From: Byssothecium circinans
Lineage: Eukaryota > Ascomycota > Dothideomycetes > Pleosporales > Massarinaceae
Assembly (NCBI GenBank): GCA_010015675.1
Contig: ML977021.1
Span: 197,393 to 261,392 of the forward strand
Length of the DNA: 64,000 nucleotides
Direction: 5' to 3'
Both the position numbers and the translations under genes were made by a program. This document shows, one piece after another, positions 34,522-45,057 of this stretch. The notes under the pieces were generated by a model. That model saw nothing but the letters and a program-made list of their open reading frames with translations, was not told the origin of the DNA and made no database searches. Each line of letters begins with the position of its first letter. Position 1 is the first letter of the stretch.

Positions 34522-35583
34522 ATGTCCGCTCCAAAATCATATGCTGCCGCTGCGACTTTGGCGCCCTCTACGAAATATAAGGACTTGCCACGATTAGTAA
34601 TACCAGAAAGACCAAGCTCTAAATACAAGGTGCACGTCGTGTCGTCTTCTAACGAAGCACAGCAACAATCTCGGCATTTCGAACCAAATCCTAATAAGAA
34701 CTCGGAAAATGAGACACAGGCCAACACTCCGCGACTTAAGACACACATCCAGGAACAGCAAAACTCAAGCCAGCACTTCTTCGCATGTCCTACCACAAGA
34801 TCCAACACAACAAACCCCTACCAAATCCCTCGCACCAATCAAAAGGAATCAGGTGTCTACGTCCTCACCCTAAACACCACGCCCTCAATCACCCAACCCC
34901 TCAACTAACTACGCACAGAATACTTCCCATCCCACCTCAACAAAGCCCCCGCCCACATAACCCTCTTCCACGCGCTCCCTCACTCCAAACTCCCCACCAT
35001 CGACGCCGACATCGCCACCCTAGCAGCGTCCACACGCCCCTACCACATTTCCACCGGCCGGCCCTTCCGCATGCGCAAAGGTGTAGCCGTCCTCCTCGGA
35101 GCCGGAAACGAGCAAACAGAATCTCTACGGCAAGAACTGCTCTTCAAATGGACAGGAGGACAGTCCAGTGCCGACAACAAGAACGAAATCTGGCTGAGCA
35201 AACAGGACGCCAGGACCGCCGGGCAGCCGCACTGGACCGTCATGAATAAAGTCGACGAGGAGAAGAAAGTCAAGAAAACGTTTGGCGAGCTGAGACGTAG
35301 GCTCTGTGCCGAGAGCGAGCATGGCAAGGTTGTGGGGTTTGTGCTTTGGGAGTATAAGGTTGGTGGCGAGTGGGAGCCTGTTAAGGAGTATTGGTTCAAT
35401 GGGTCGACTGCGTCGGGTGAGAGTGGGGTTGAGGGGTGTTTTGGTGGGAAGAAGAAGGGTGGGGGTGGTGAAGGTGATGATAGGGGGCTGAGGTGTCCCG
35501 AGGTGGTTAGGAAGGCGGGGGATAAGGTCAGGGAGGCGTGGAAGAGTATGAAGAAGGAAGTTAAGAAAGGGGACTTGGATTGA
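34522..35583 (+). CDS. 2'-5' RNA ligase-like protein with in-frame TAA / possible 66-nt intron
   Basis: Reads MSAPKSYAAAATLAPSTKYK, then a polar linker, then GVYVLTLNTTPSITQPLN, a TAA at 34906–34908, and in the same frame LRTEYFPSHLNKAPAHITLF followed by HALPHSK. These are the opening strands and the first H-x-T-type catalytic motif (AHITLFHALP) of the 2'-5' RNA ligase / cyclic-phosphodiesterase superfamily. The second motif may be HWTVMNKVD further on. The stop interrupts an otherwise intact frame. It could be a nonsense mutation (a one-base change from CAA, GAA or AAA). Alternatively 34853–34918 could be removed as a 66-nt intron (GT…CTAAC…CACAG), joining KES to EYFPSHL in frame. That would delete the VYVLTL strand, which relatives keep. 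The protein would be 352 aa plus stop, or 331 aa spliced. Confidence 0.6.
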
Positions 35584-36118
35584 GAGAAGTGAGGAGCTTT
35601 GTTTGGAATGAGGCCGGCTTGCCGACAGCTCTGTGTCGCCTTTGCAGGTGTATGGTGATGTACGTGCTGGTGATAGTCCAAAGTCTTGCCTGAATCATAA
35701 TCTGTATGTCGACACTGAAAAGCAACCCTCACATGGCAACCAAAAGGGATTGTTTGAAATGAGTCAGATTCATACCAAATCTATCAGGCATATCTACTCT
35801 ATAAAAGCTGCCACCCTCGCCCGAATAAGACAGACCTTTCCCGAGCCTTGCCCAGCCCGAACCCGCAATCGTTCCAAAGCCACCCGAATAACTGACCCCA
35901 GTTCTTTTAGCCCTAGAACATAGTGTTGAGAGAGATAACATTGAAAAGAGGTAGAAAAACTCCCGAGAAAGACCCAACATATCTCCCCAAAGATACCAAG
36001 AGGGGCGTATTGCATGCAAGATATACAAGAAAAGCGCACGATGATTAAAAAGCATAAAAATCATCACATGACCCGCTCAAGAGCTGGGGTTGGGTTGAAG
36101 CGTGGTGTGGCCCTCCAT
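35584..36118. other. Convergent intergenic region
   Basis: About 530 bp between the stops of the RNA-ligase-like gene and the pyrophosphorylase; likely shared 3' UTR space. Nothing else seen. Confidence 0.45.
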
Positions 36119-37389
36119 TTACATGATGATGGAGGGGGTGTCAACGTTGACCTTGACAGACTTGTGCGGCAGTACAGAACCGCCGTTGACGTAGACCTCG
36201 TCGCCGATGGAGACATCGTCGCCGAGAACGGTCACGTTCTCCAGACGAGCCCACTTGCCGACGGTGTTGTTCCAGCCAACGATTGTAGACTTGACCCATG
36301 CGTGGTCCTTGACGCGGCTGTTTTTCAGAATCACGCATCGTTGCAGACGCACACCATCACCGACGACGACGTTGGGCCCAATGGTGACGTTGGGACCGAT
36401 CTTGCAGTTCTTGCCAATCTTTGCTGACGGGTCGATGAGCACGTTGCCGCCGTGGACGTAGGGTACTGACACCGGGGTGAGGAGCTTGGAGCCGGTGCGA
36501 GTGAGCGACGACAGGTACAGGCAGGTTCCTGACAGGAAGTCCTTGGGCTGTCCAACGTCCATCCAGAAGCCCTCCAAGTCGAACGAGTGCAGCTGGCCAT
36601 CGTTGACTATAGCCGGGAACGTCTCCTGTTCGATGGAAGTGGGGCGGAGTTCGATGCGGTTCAGCACGCTGGGGTTCAGAATGTAGATACCAGCGTTGAT
36701 GCGGTTGCCGACGAACTCGACGGGCTTCTCCACGAAGCGGTCTATCCTGGACGGGTGGTTGGGCTTATGCACAACGACACCGTACTTGGACGGCTCCTCC
36801 ACTTTGGTTACGACAATGGTGCCTTCGTCGCCGTGCTGCTTGTGGAACTCGGCGAGCTTCTTGAAGGGGTATTCGCAGGTAACGTCGGCGTTGAGGACGA
36901 AGAAGGGGGAGTCGTCTTTTCCGAGGATGCGCTCTGCGAGCTTGAGGGGGCCGGCGGTACCCAGGGGCTCGGTCTCGATGGAGAATTCGATCTTGACATT
37001 GTATTGCTCCTCGTACTTTGCGTGCTATTAGCAATTGCGTGGAGAGGCGTAGCAATGAGGGGTGCTCACGGTCTTGAGGGCTGCGGCCATAATTTCAGGC
37101 CTGTAGTTGACAGCGAGCACGATATCCGTGACACCGGCATCAGCGAGAGCCTCGATCTGGTGCTGGATCATGGGCTTGTTCGCGAACTCGACGAGCGGCT
37201 TCGGGTAGGTGAGAGTCTTGCATGCGGTCAGTCGTGCGTTCTGCAGCTAGGCGGGGTGCAGAAGCGGTGAGGCTCGAGGGACATACGAGAGGTCGTAGAC
37301 GGGTTCCAAACCCTCCGACGAGAATGATGGCTGCACCATTGTTAGTCAATTGTATGAGAGAAAGGCAATTGATCGTACTGACCTTTCAT
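36119..37389 (-). CDS. mpg1: Mannose-1-phosphate guanylyltransferase (GDP-mannose pyrophosphorylase, 364 aa)
   Basis: Exons 37383–37389 (only 7 nt), 37287–37330, 37070–37216 and 36119–37015. The enzyme makes GDP-mannose from mannose-1-phosphate and GTP for glycosylation, GPI anchors and cell-wall mannan. The nucleotidyltransferase signature [17 protein letters not shown] continues as [33 protein letters not shown] gives the sugar-binding lysine region. The C-terminal left-handed beta-helix shows hexapeptide-like repeats ([20 protein letters not shown]). For the last intron the acceptor CAAAG at 37016 gives 364 residues, matching relatives; an alternative acceptor 9 nt upstream would insert HAK. 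Very well conserved and certainly essential. Confidence 0.95.
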
Positions 37390-39728
37390 GTTTGCGGTGG
37401 TGGTGTGAAGAGTGTGAAGGTTGTGGTGGGGAGGTATTCGAGATTCAAGACAGCGAGGGGTCGTCAGCAGTAGAAAGCGAAAGTATGCGAGATGAAGTGG
37501 CCGAACGAGAACCACAGTATACGGGTGCAGTGGGCAGCGAGGGGAAGTCAAAGAGCACTCGGATGGTGAGGACAGCTGTTATATGTAACACTTTTGGGTG
37601 GTCACCATCCCGCTCGGAGCTCCCTAGCTTTGCGTAACGCCCAGACCACAGAGCCCCAATAATCCCCTTTCCATGTGCCAGCCTGACCTTTTTCTGGACC
37701 ACCATTTATCCCTGGCTTCTCAAACCCTTGCAATTGGGACCAAAGAGAGCTGGACCCTTGATGATGTCCTGTTTCTCCATTTCCGTCGCCGAGAGCCGTG
37801 GTTGGCATCGTGACATTCGATGGTGTGGCATTGGCAGGGTGAACTTTTTGCGGCTGTGTACGTTGCCCCCATTGGTTACACTGCATCACGCGCAGTACTT
37901 ATTATTTCCACTTATTTCGCAAATACAAGCGACAGCATTCAGCGATGAGATTCCGGATTGTCTTCGGCCCTCTCGACGACTCAAGTCCACCGCGCTGCAT
38001 ATTTATTTGCTCGCCTCTGGAGTCTGCCAGTCCGCCAATCTCACCCACGTGGGAGCCTCTTCGGACCCTGAGTGAGGCGAGATGAAAGTCGGGGCATCCA
38101 GAACGGAATTCGTACGCGACGAATTCAGGAGAACAAGTCACTTGATGAACTATCTTTGGCTGACTCCCGTTCTAGCTGACGATGCAACTATTATACGATA
38201 GTTTTGAAACCGTGGAATCGAGCCGTGAAAACCCGCACACACAACCATCTCGCCCTCCCCTTGCCCAACATCGACCACATGATGTCTTTCTGTGCGGGGG
38301 ACTATGCGCACTAGAGCTCGTTGTTTCAAGCTTCCACGACCTTTCAGCACTTCTTCACGTTGAAAGCCAACCTGGACAAACCCGGCGATACGATACGCGC
38401 GCGGCGTGGCGTAGCTACATTCAACTTCGTGCAGAGCCTCACCTCGCCATGTGCTGACACAGCCTTACCACACAACGTCCAGGCGACGTTTCCGTTGCCG
38501 TTGCCGTCCAACTGCGTTCCGGATCCCTCACCGTCTCACTTGCAGCTTTCATAAATATGTCAAAGCGAAACGGCCTGCCAATTTCCGCCCCTTTTCGAGT
38601 TCTCTTCTCCGCTTTCAATTTTTTTTTCCAACGTCGCATCGTTTGCGCAGTGAACCACGACACTGCCAGCCAAACACTGTCAGCCTACTTTCTCTAGGCG
38701 CCAGCCCTGTCAAAAGCACCATCGCATAGTGCTATTGATGATACGACACTCGGGGCCAGACTGCCTATATTAGCAACTGCGACAGAAGTGTTGAATACAG
38801 TGCGCTAACGGCTTCTGAATAGCCTCACTATGCAATGCAATTCGGCCAGGTGTTCAGGCTTATGTTGTCTGATTCAACCATCTTGCCCAGGTGATCCTTG
38901 GTAGCTTCAAGAGAAGAGCCGACGACTTCAAGTACTGTTCATGCTGCAGTCGGCCTGTGGGATGCAGTCCAACGTACACGCCACACCAAAAATAATAAGC
39001 CGAGGATTTTCTAGTGGCGACATCTTGCTTGACAGACAATGAACTCGGTCGCGCCGTAATCGGCCGTTCATGGATGACAATGCATGCATTTATCTCGTGG
39101 TTCGAGAATGTCCTTGCATCTTGATTGGGACCGCCCGGTACAGTTGCGGTCTGCAGGATGGCGACGCGAGAGTACACACTCACCCTCGCAGAAAGCTAAT
39201 CTCAAGATACGATGAGGTTTTCCTAACGATACAACACTGTACCAAGTTGGACAGGTCTTACAAAAGATCCTCCAAGCCCAAATCAAACATATCATTTCAA
39301 TGAGCCCCCAGCTATCGTGCGCGGCTCATCCATTCCTGCCCAGCGTACATACCTAATGAGTAAGCAGGAACTAAAAGGGATACTTCTAATCATGCAGTAC
39401 ACATCTCGTATTCCGAACATTGTGAGATCCTACTTGGTACACATGCAGCTCCTTACCAATCAAATTCGAAGTAGATTGCAGGGTTAATGTTGCTCCTGCC
39501 TGTTGTGTTTACCCAGACTGCCCACGGGCAACAACGGGTGGCATTCACTGCACGATGCTGATGAACATCAATCATCAGAACACTTGTGCATGCACGCCAA
39601 CTCTGCATCCGTCATCAATTCGAGCTTGGGAGAAAAGACGAGGCCATGACAGACGAGTATAAAACACGTAGAATCGCAACCTACATCCAACCTTCATCCA
39701 ACTCACTACCCCCCAAACCCTCACCACA
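37390..39728. other. 2.3-kb divergent interval
   Basis: Lies between the start of the pyrophosphorylase and a small secreted protein. It contains pyrimidine-rich stretches near 38460–38660. A TATAAAA-like motif about 70 bp before the secreted-protein ATG (near 39658) is a plausible core promoter element. No gene supported. Confidence 0.45.
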
Positions 39729-40166
39729 ATGAAGCTCAGTACCGCCACCATCACACTCCTCCCTACCCTCGCACTCGCTCAATGGGGCACCCCTGGATCC
39801 CCAGGCTTCTACCACACCGTCGCTGAAATCTACTCAGCCGCCAATTGCACCGCTGAGTCCCTCGTATGGCTCGATCCAATCTTCGGGAACGGCGGCACTT
39901 GTCAGCTGCTGGATCGCAACGACAACACGCCGGACATACTCAGCTACAGGGTTACTGCTGAGTATCCGGGCTGCAGTGGTACGTAGACGAGCACTTTGGT
40001 AAGGGTGGAAGGATCAATAAGCAAGTTGGCTGATGCGAGGACAGCAACGCTTTATGCGGATAACGAGTGTTTGGGCACGGCGTATCCGGCGCCCGTGGGA
40101 GAATGTGTGCAGGCTGATGGTGGGGTGCCGCTTGTGAAGGCTTTTGTAGCCTGTCCGTTTTCGTGA
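39729..40166 (+). CDS. Small secreted cysteine protein (123 aa)
   Basis: Exons 39729–39978 and 40045–40166, phase 1, 66-nt intron. A signal peptide is obvious (MKLSTATITLLPTLALAQ, likely cleaved before WGTPGSPG or just after ALA). The mature chain of ~105 residues has six cysteines: in AANCTAE, GGTCQLL, YPGCSG, NECLG, GECVQ and VACPFS. This is consistent with three disulfides. A TATA-like element lies upstream. Size, signal and Cys content match the broad group of fungal secreted or candidate effector proteins; no specific function can be given. It sits alone, with 1.3 kb of non-coding sequence downstream. Confidence 0.8.
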
Positions 40167-41489
40167 AGTGGAGAGAGAGAGAGAGGGAGATGTGAGCGAT
40201 TTTTTGGTTATGGAGGGAAGGAGAAAGAAAGAGGTAGTGTGCCGTGCTAGAATCAGATCAACCATGTATATGCATAGCAAGCAAGGCATTCATTACACAC
40301 ATTTCCTCCCATGTCTCTGTGAGCATTCGTGGAAGCAAAACTATAAACGAACAGAAGTATTCATCAAGACAAAAAGCAGTCATGCACAGGCATTCCCCCA
40401 TCAACAAAAATTCTGCACTTAAGCAACCGACCATTGATATCAAATGAGGCAAAAAAAAAAAAAATTTGCAAAAAATCAAAAAGAAGATTTATTAACGCCT
40501 GTACTCCGAATCGAACGGAGGCCTACGTGGCAAGCACATGTTGCGACCTGGCGATGGAGCAACACGAGGCGCCTCGCCAGAGAAGCAACATGTATGAGCT
40601 TACGTCGAGCTTCCAGTTACACCACACAAGCTTGTACTTTTGTTTTGATATCAATTCCTCGTTGTCGAAATATATATACGGTAGGTATTATTTTTTGGTT
40701 TTGGCGTGGGTGGGAGATTGCTCCAGGCGGCGCAGCCGAGCCTCTGTTTGCGCTGATGAGAGTGTGGCGGTGGCGGGGTATATTGGATCTGTGGCTGGGA
40801 GCACTGCGGACGGTTGGTGGGTATGTGGATGGCTGTTGTTGCTGTTGCTGTAGCGATGGAGTTATGGTATTGTGAAGCGTACGGTGGAATTGCAGGGATA
40901 GAAGTGAACGAACAATGGGTATATGTGAATGAAGCTTGAAGAAAGGCAGAGTAACACCAGGCTGATAGGCAACTACACGTAAAGAATCAAGGCAAGTAAG
41001 AGATGTCTGAGTGATTGAATTGACGGTGTAGGGCTTAGAATACAAGTGATGTGTTTCTTCTTCTTGAGCGGTGATGAGGCAGGAAACAAACGGATACGCA
41101 CAAGAGCCTAAGGAAAAGAGAGACGTAGCCTTGGTCAAGGCCAAAAAAGTACTCAGGACGAGCAAATGCACACTCAGGACGTGTAGCCATATGAGCACAC
41201 AACGCAAAACACTTCGTTTGTGACTGTTGTAAAGAGGAAGGGATCAGGTGCGACAAGAAACTAATGCTTGAGATAGAAGAGAACGTGGGTAAAACGCCGA
41301 CGTAGAAAGAATTCATAATCCCACTTGTAGTACCTTTATATGCTTTGTAAGGAATGAAAGCGCTATGCATGAAGTGCCGCCTGTGCAAGACAAGAAAACA
41401 AATCTAACAAGAAACCATGCCACCCTCTTTACACCACTCTTCTATTATTTCTGTGCAGCCCCATGGTGTTGTCATCGCGTTGTTCGCTC
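40167..41489. other. Convergent intergenic region holding a structured hairpin
   Basis: 1.3 kb between convergent stop codons. It contains an A14 run (40451–40464) and the multi-stem hairpin described separately. No coding gene supported; overlapping frames near 40440–40870 have no domain signal. Confidence 0.5.
40504..40614 (-). ncRNA. Putative structured RNA: long imperfect hairpin with T-arm-like sequence
   Basis: Paired blocks seen directly: 40517–40522 with 40609–40614 (6 bp, one G·U), 40525–40528 with 40602–40605, 40532–40535 with 40598–40601, 40536–40544 with 40585–40593 (9 bp, ACATGTTGC) and 40548–40554 with 40574–40580 (7 bp, CTGGCGA), closing a 19-nt loop. On the minus strand the 3' flank holds CTCCG-TTCGATT-CGGAG (40504–40520), a perfect tRNA T-arm and Pol III B-box look-alike, followed by T-runs. 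No acceptor stem or D-arm completes a tRNA. Strand and RNA nature are inference; a foldback DNA element is the alternative. Confidence 0.35.
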
Positions 41490-43241
41490 TTACGTCTCGG
41501 CCCATCGAGCAATCGTAATGCTGGTTGTGTACACCATGGCACACAGTCCAACAATCATCATGATAACATCGCCAGTCTTTGCGAGGTTTGTCTCCGCGAC
41601 GCCCTTGAAATGTAGGAATGCTGGGTAGATGTAGACCAGAGGCACACAGGCGAAGCTACCAATCAGCGCGACAAACTTGTCGAGATCGCTCGCTCCGACT
41701 GCTGCAATGACGCCGGTGAGTAAGACTAGCGTCGCCCGGAAGCCATTCTTTTTCCATTTCGTGAGGTTGTTTTGTTTGCCGGAGCGGTGACCGAAGAGCT
41801 TCCCTTCAATAATACGGAGCGGAGGGAACAGCTGCACCGGCTCACCAACCATTACTGCCGTGGCGTACAGGAACTGGACTGCATTGACGAGTTTGCTGCT
41901 CTGCGGGAAGTTGTTGATAAGTTCCACGTTGACGCGTTCGCCGAAGGTGCCATACGACAGCACACCGACAGAAGTGAAGATGACCGTGATGATCAGCATC
42001 ACAATAGCCAGCAACTTGTTGAAATGCTCGGGGTGCCTCATGCTAGATTGAATAGGGAGGATGAGGCCGATGCCTTCGAAAGTAAAAATCGACGAGCCGA
42101 TGGTGAGCGTGAAGTCGCGGGGATTGAAGGCCTCGACAGTGGGGTTCAGTCCATGCATTTTAACGATGCTGGAAACATCGTACCAATAGATGTAAGTGAG
42201 GCCGATCATAATGAAAACGTCAGCAAGGAGAGCAGCCGGGCCTAGTTTGGACATGTTCCGGATGAAGGACATGGGAACAAGAAGCAGTATTTGAATGCCG
42301 ATAAGAGCGGTCGTAGAGAGTGGTGTCGACCTGCTCGGCGTAACGGCGGCGAGAAAAGACGAGTAATTATCTGCTGTGAAGATCATTCCAGCGCAGACGA
42401 ATCCAATTTGAGAAAAGACGATGGATGTGAGGATGAGTGATCGTAATCTTTGACCTCCAATGGCTTCGCCAAGCTCTCCATAGCCGCCGCCATACCGTGC
42501 TCTGCATTGTAGAAGTAGCTGGAAGCAGAGCATAGTGACTATAGCCACAGTGACGAGGGTGACCGACGAGAACAACATCCCACCGTTCTTGAAAGCTTTC
42601 GGTAGGAACATAATGCCCGTCCCAACGAAAGCCTTCAGCAGCGTAAAGAACGACTGGACGTTTGTAGCATCGCCTTGCGCTCGAGCCCTCTTCGTGCTTC
42701 GTTGTTTTCCTAAAAGAGGTCGCCGTTCGCCTGGCTCTTCCGCACCCTCTTCTTCATCAACCTCCGTCTCATCTTCCGATTCCTCGAGGTCTTCGCCGGC
42801 AAAGTGACCATATAATTCCAGGAATGAGACGAAATTCCTCGCGACTGGTGCATTGGTAAGACTAAGTGATTTGCCTTGTTGCCCCAAATACTGCCTTCTG
42901 AAGCCTCCAGGCATAAGCTGTTCAGAAACAGGGACGTCGTCATGGTCGATATCGGACGCTGCATAGTCGGGCGGATGTGAGAAGGTTTTTGATCGTGCGT
43001 GAAGTTTTGCTCGCTTAGCGTTGGCTTGGATGCGGTAGAGATCACGGTGAATATCACCACCTTGCAATAGGAGTGACGATTCTCCTGGGAATACCTCCTC
43101 AGAATCGGGGGCGCTGCCGTTTCCTGAAGCCTGAGCTGTCGTGCCGGCGAACTCTGCTGTATAGCTGGGATCGAGGTGCTCGGAAAGAACCCTGGCAGCT
43201 GCGACGTCCTGTTCCGAATATCCAGTCGGACTGCCCACCAT
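41490..43241 (-). CDS. Vacuolar amino-acid transporter, AAAP family, Avt3/Avt4-like (583 aa)
   Basis: Single exon from the ATG before VGSPTGYSEQDVAAARVL. A long, acidic cytosolic N-terminus of ~190 residues (ESEDETEVDEEEGAEEPGER) ends with RRPLLGKQRS, close to an acidic-dileucine-like sorting region. The AAAP/Aa_trans core begins NVQSFFTLLKAFVGTGIMFL, the diagnostic first helix, and shows about eleven TM segments, including TLTIGSSIFTFEGIGLILPI and LDKFVALIGSFACVPLVYIY near the end. Such proteins export neutral amino acids from the vacuole with protons. The promoter is shared with a divergent membrane-protein gene and contains two CACGTG boxes. Confidence 0.92.
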   Translation of the reverse strand: MVGSPTGYSEQDVAAARVLSEHLDPSYTAEFAGTTAQASGNGSAPDSEEVFPGESSLLLQGGDIHRDLYRIQANAKRAKLHARSKTFSHPPDYAASDIDHDDVPVSEQLMPGGFRRQYLGQQGKSLSLTNAPVARNFVSFLELYGHFAGEDLEESEDETEVDEEEGAEEPGERRPLLGKQRSTKRARAQGDATNVQSFFTLLKAFVGTGIMFLPKAFKNGGMLFSSVTLVTVAIVTMLCFQLLLQCRARYGGGYGELGEAIGGQRLRSLILTSIVFSQIGFVCAGMIFTADNYSSFLAAVTPSRSTPLSTTALIGIQILLLVPMSFIRNMSKLGPAALLADVFIMIGLTYIYWYDVSSIVKMHGLNPTVEAFNPRDFTLTIGSSIFTFEGIGLILPIQSSMRHPEHFNKLLAIVMLIITVIFTSVGVLSYGTFGERVNVELINNFPQSSKLVNAVQFLYATAVMVGEPVQLFPPLRIIEGKLFGHRSGKQNNLTKWKKNGFRATLVLLTGVIAAVGASDLDKFVALIGSFACVPLVYIYPAFLHFKGVAETNLAKTGDVIMMIVGLCAMVYTTSITIARWAET

Positions 43242-43830
43242 TGTGTAAAGCGACAAGCTGTCCTAAGAATCGATGAGTGAGATGTAGGTCGATTAGGGAA
43301 TATCAAATTCGAATGGTGTCGGTGGTTGAACCGATGAGTATTCTCAGGAAAAACAGTGCAATCTGGCCCGTGTGTCTGACTGGTGTCGCCTGGCCGTCGG
43401 TCACAGTCGGTATGATTTAGTGGCACAAAATTTTAATCTGCAAACATCAATGAGACACAGCTAATGGACACAGTTCAATGTCAACGGCGTGGTAGATATA
43501 TATAATGACCGAAACTTCAGGAATCTAGAAACTTCAGGATCGGTCTGAGCACCGCGCCGTGGAGAACGCTAACCCTTTAAAGGTAAGGTGCAATTCAAGG
43601 CTTGCACGTGATATGTTCACGTGGGGTGTACCATTATAGGCGTTATGATTGGTCAACATTTCTAGAGAGCAAGCTTGGGATAAAGGTACCGGCTCAATCA
43701 ATTCACAATATCGGCATTGCAGGATTCCTTTAGCCCGCAGTGAACACGTATCGTCTCAAGGGAATACAGAGTTCTTAAAGGTCAAGAGGCAGCATATTGC
43801 AGACGTTGACCGCCAATTTTGACCTCCACC
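43242..43830. promoter_or_regulatory. Bidirectional promoter with two CACGTG boxes
   Basis: 590 bp between divergent starts (Avt-like gene and a polytopic membrane protein). Two CACGTG palindromes at 43605–43610 and 43618–43623, 7-bp spacer; the first reads GCACGTGA, a Cbf1/bHLH-ZIP-like core. A 12-bp direct repeat GAAACTTCAGGA occurs twice near 43510–43540. Function inferred. Confidence 0.45.
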
Positions 43831-45057
43831 ATGGCGCCTCCTGGCTTCGCTCCTCCGAGATATTCGCACGACCATATACCAACACGTTTGGTGAATAAAG
43901 CGGCCCCCCCACCAGGCACCGACACAAATGGTCGTGCGTACCTCATCTTCTTCTCATACCTCGGACTTACCGTCTCCCTCACGGCATTCATCATCCAAAG
44001 GATCTTAAAGAGCTACAGCATTCTCTCCAGATCGACAGCGGAGCTCCCTTCGAGAAAGCACGTCAAATTGTTTTCAGCCCTCGCAGTATGGAGCGTACTG
44101 ACGGTATGGTACTATGAGATACAGTACTTCAAGGTCTCGTACCAAGCATGGATGATGTGGCGATCATATTTCGATCTGACTCCGGATCAAATGCATTGGG
44201 GCTTGTGGCTTAAAGAGACTTCGTTGTTCAAAGAAGCTTGGGAGACGGCCGTGGTGGGAAACGCACGATATTGGTGGACGAATCAAATTTTCTTTTTCGC
44301 GTGCGGTCTTTTTCTCAGCCTGGAACAGAAAGGTGAGCTGCCTTCGAATGGCGTCGTGCCGTAGAGGCTAAAGGTGGCAGGAATTCGACGAGGTATCAAG
44401 CATTCATGGGCATTCATGCTCCTAGGACAAGTCTGCTCAGTTAGCTTTGCCACGAACCTATATCTCATAAACCTCCTCACGAGTCCACCGCCACCGCCTC
44501 CTCCATCATCAGTCGGTATTTATAGACGGAAGTGGTTGGGTCCTTGGCTCTTCAGCCTACTCACCATTGGGTTCGTCTTAGCTCCAGCATATCTTCTGGC
44601 CGATGAGCATTATTGGTTCCACCAAACCGACTTCCTACCTATGATCCTCACACCACACATTGCGCTCCTGGTGCTACCAATCGCCCGAGCCCTTTTACCT
44701 GCAAAGTTCTTCACAGATTCGAGTGTGGAGTTTGCTGGTACTGTGTATAGATACCTATGGAGCGCAACGATAATCGGAGGCGTGCTGCTGATTGTGAGGA
44801 TGACGGCAATCTCTTACAACTTCAGCGGCTTCCGTGGTATTTGGGACGCCTTGCTCGAGAACCCCGCTGTCAGCAGTGTTGCCTTCGACGTGATCTTCTG
44901 CTGGGTGACTTGGGCAGCGTGGTGGAGTACACAGAGACGGAGCACCGGTGATGTGCTGAATGTGAGCGAAGACGAGGACGAGAAAGTTGAAGGCTGGACC
45001 GCAGGCTCTACGAGGGTTGTGTCTGCGGGAGATGCGAGCGGAGTGCGTCATCGTTAG
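43831..45057 (+). CDS. Polytopic membrane protein, uncharacterised (392 aa)
   Basis: Exons 43831–44332 and 44381–45057 (48-nt intron, phase 1). Starts in a strong ACCATGG context. About eight hydrophobic segments can be seen: LIFFSYLGLTVSLTAFII, LFSALAVWSVLTVWYY, TNQIFFFACGLFLSL, WAFMLLGQVCSVSFATNLYL, WLFSLLTIGFVLAPAYLLA, ILTPHIALLVLPIARALL, YLWSATIIGGVLLIV and SVAFDVIFCWVTWAAW. The tail is acidic and soluble. Fungal-specific in appearance; I do not recognise a transporter signature. Its divergent pairing with the vacuolar transporter gene might mean co-regulation. Confidence 0.8.

Noticed and set aside
40480..40575. Complete minus-strand tRNA suggested by the T-arm at 40504–40520
   Set aside because: No matching 7-bp acceptor 5' strand and no proper D-arm or anticodon loop could be built, even allowing an intron; kept only as a hairpin finding.
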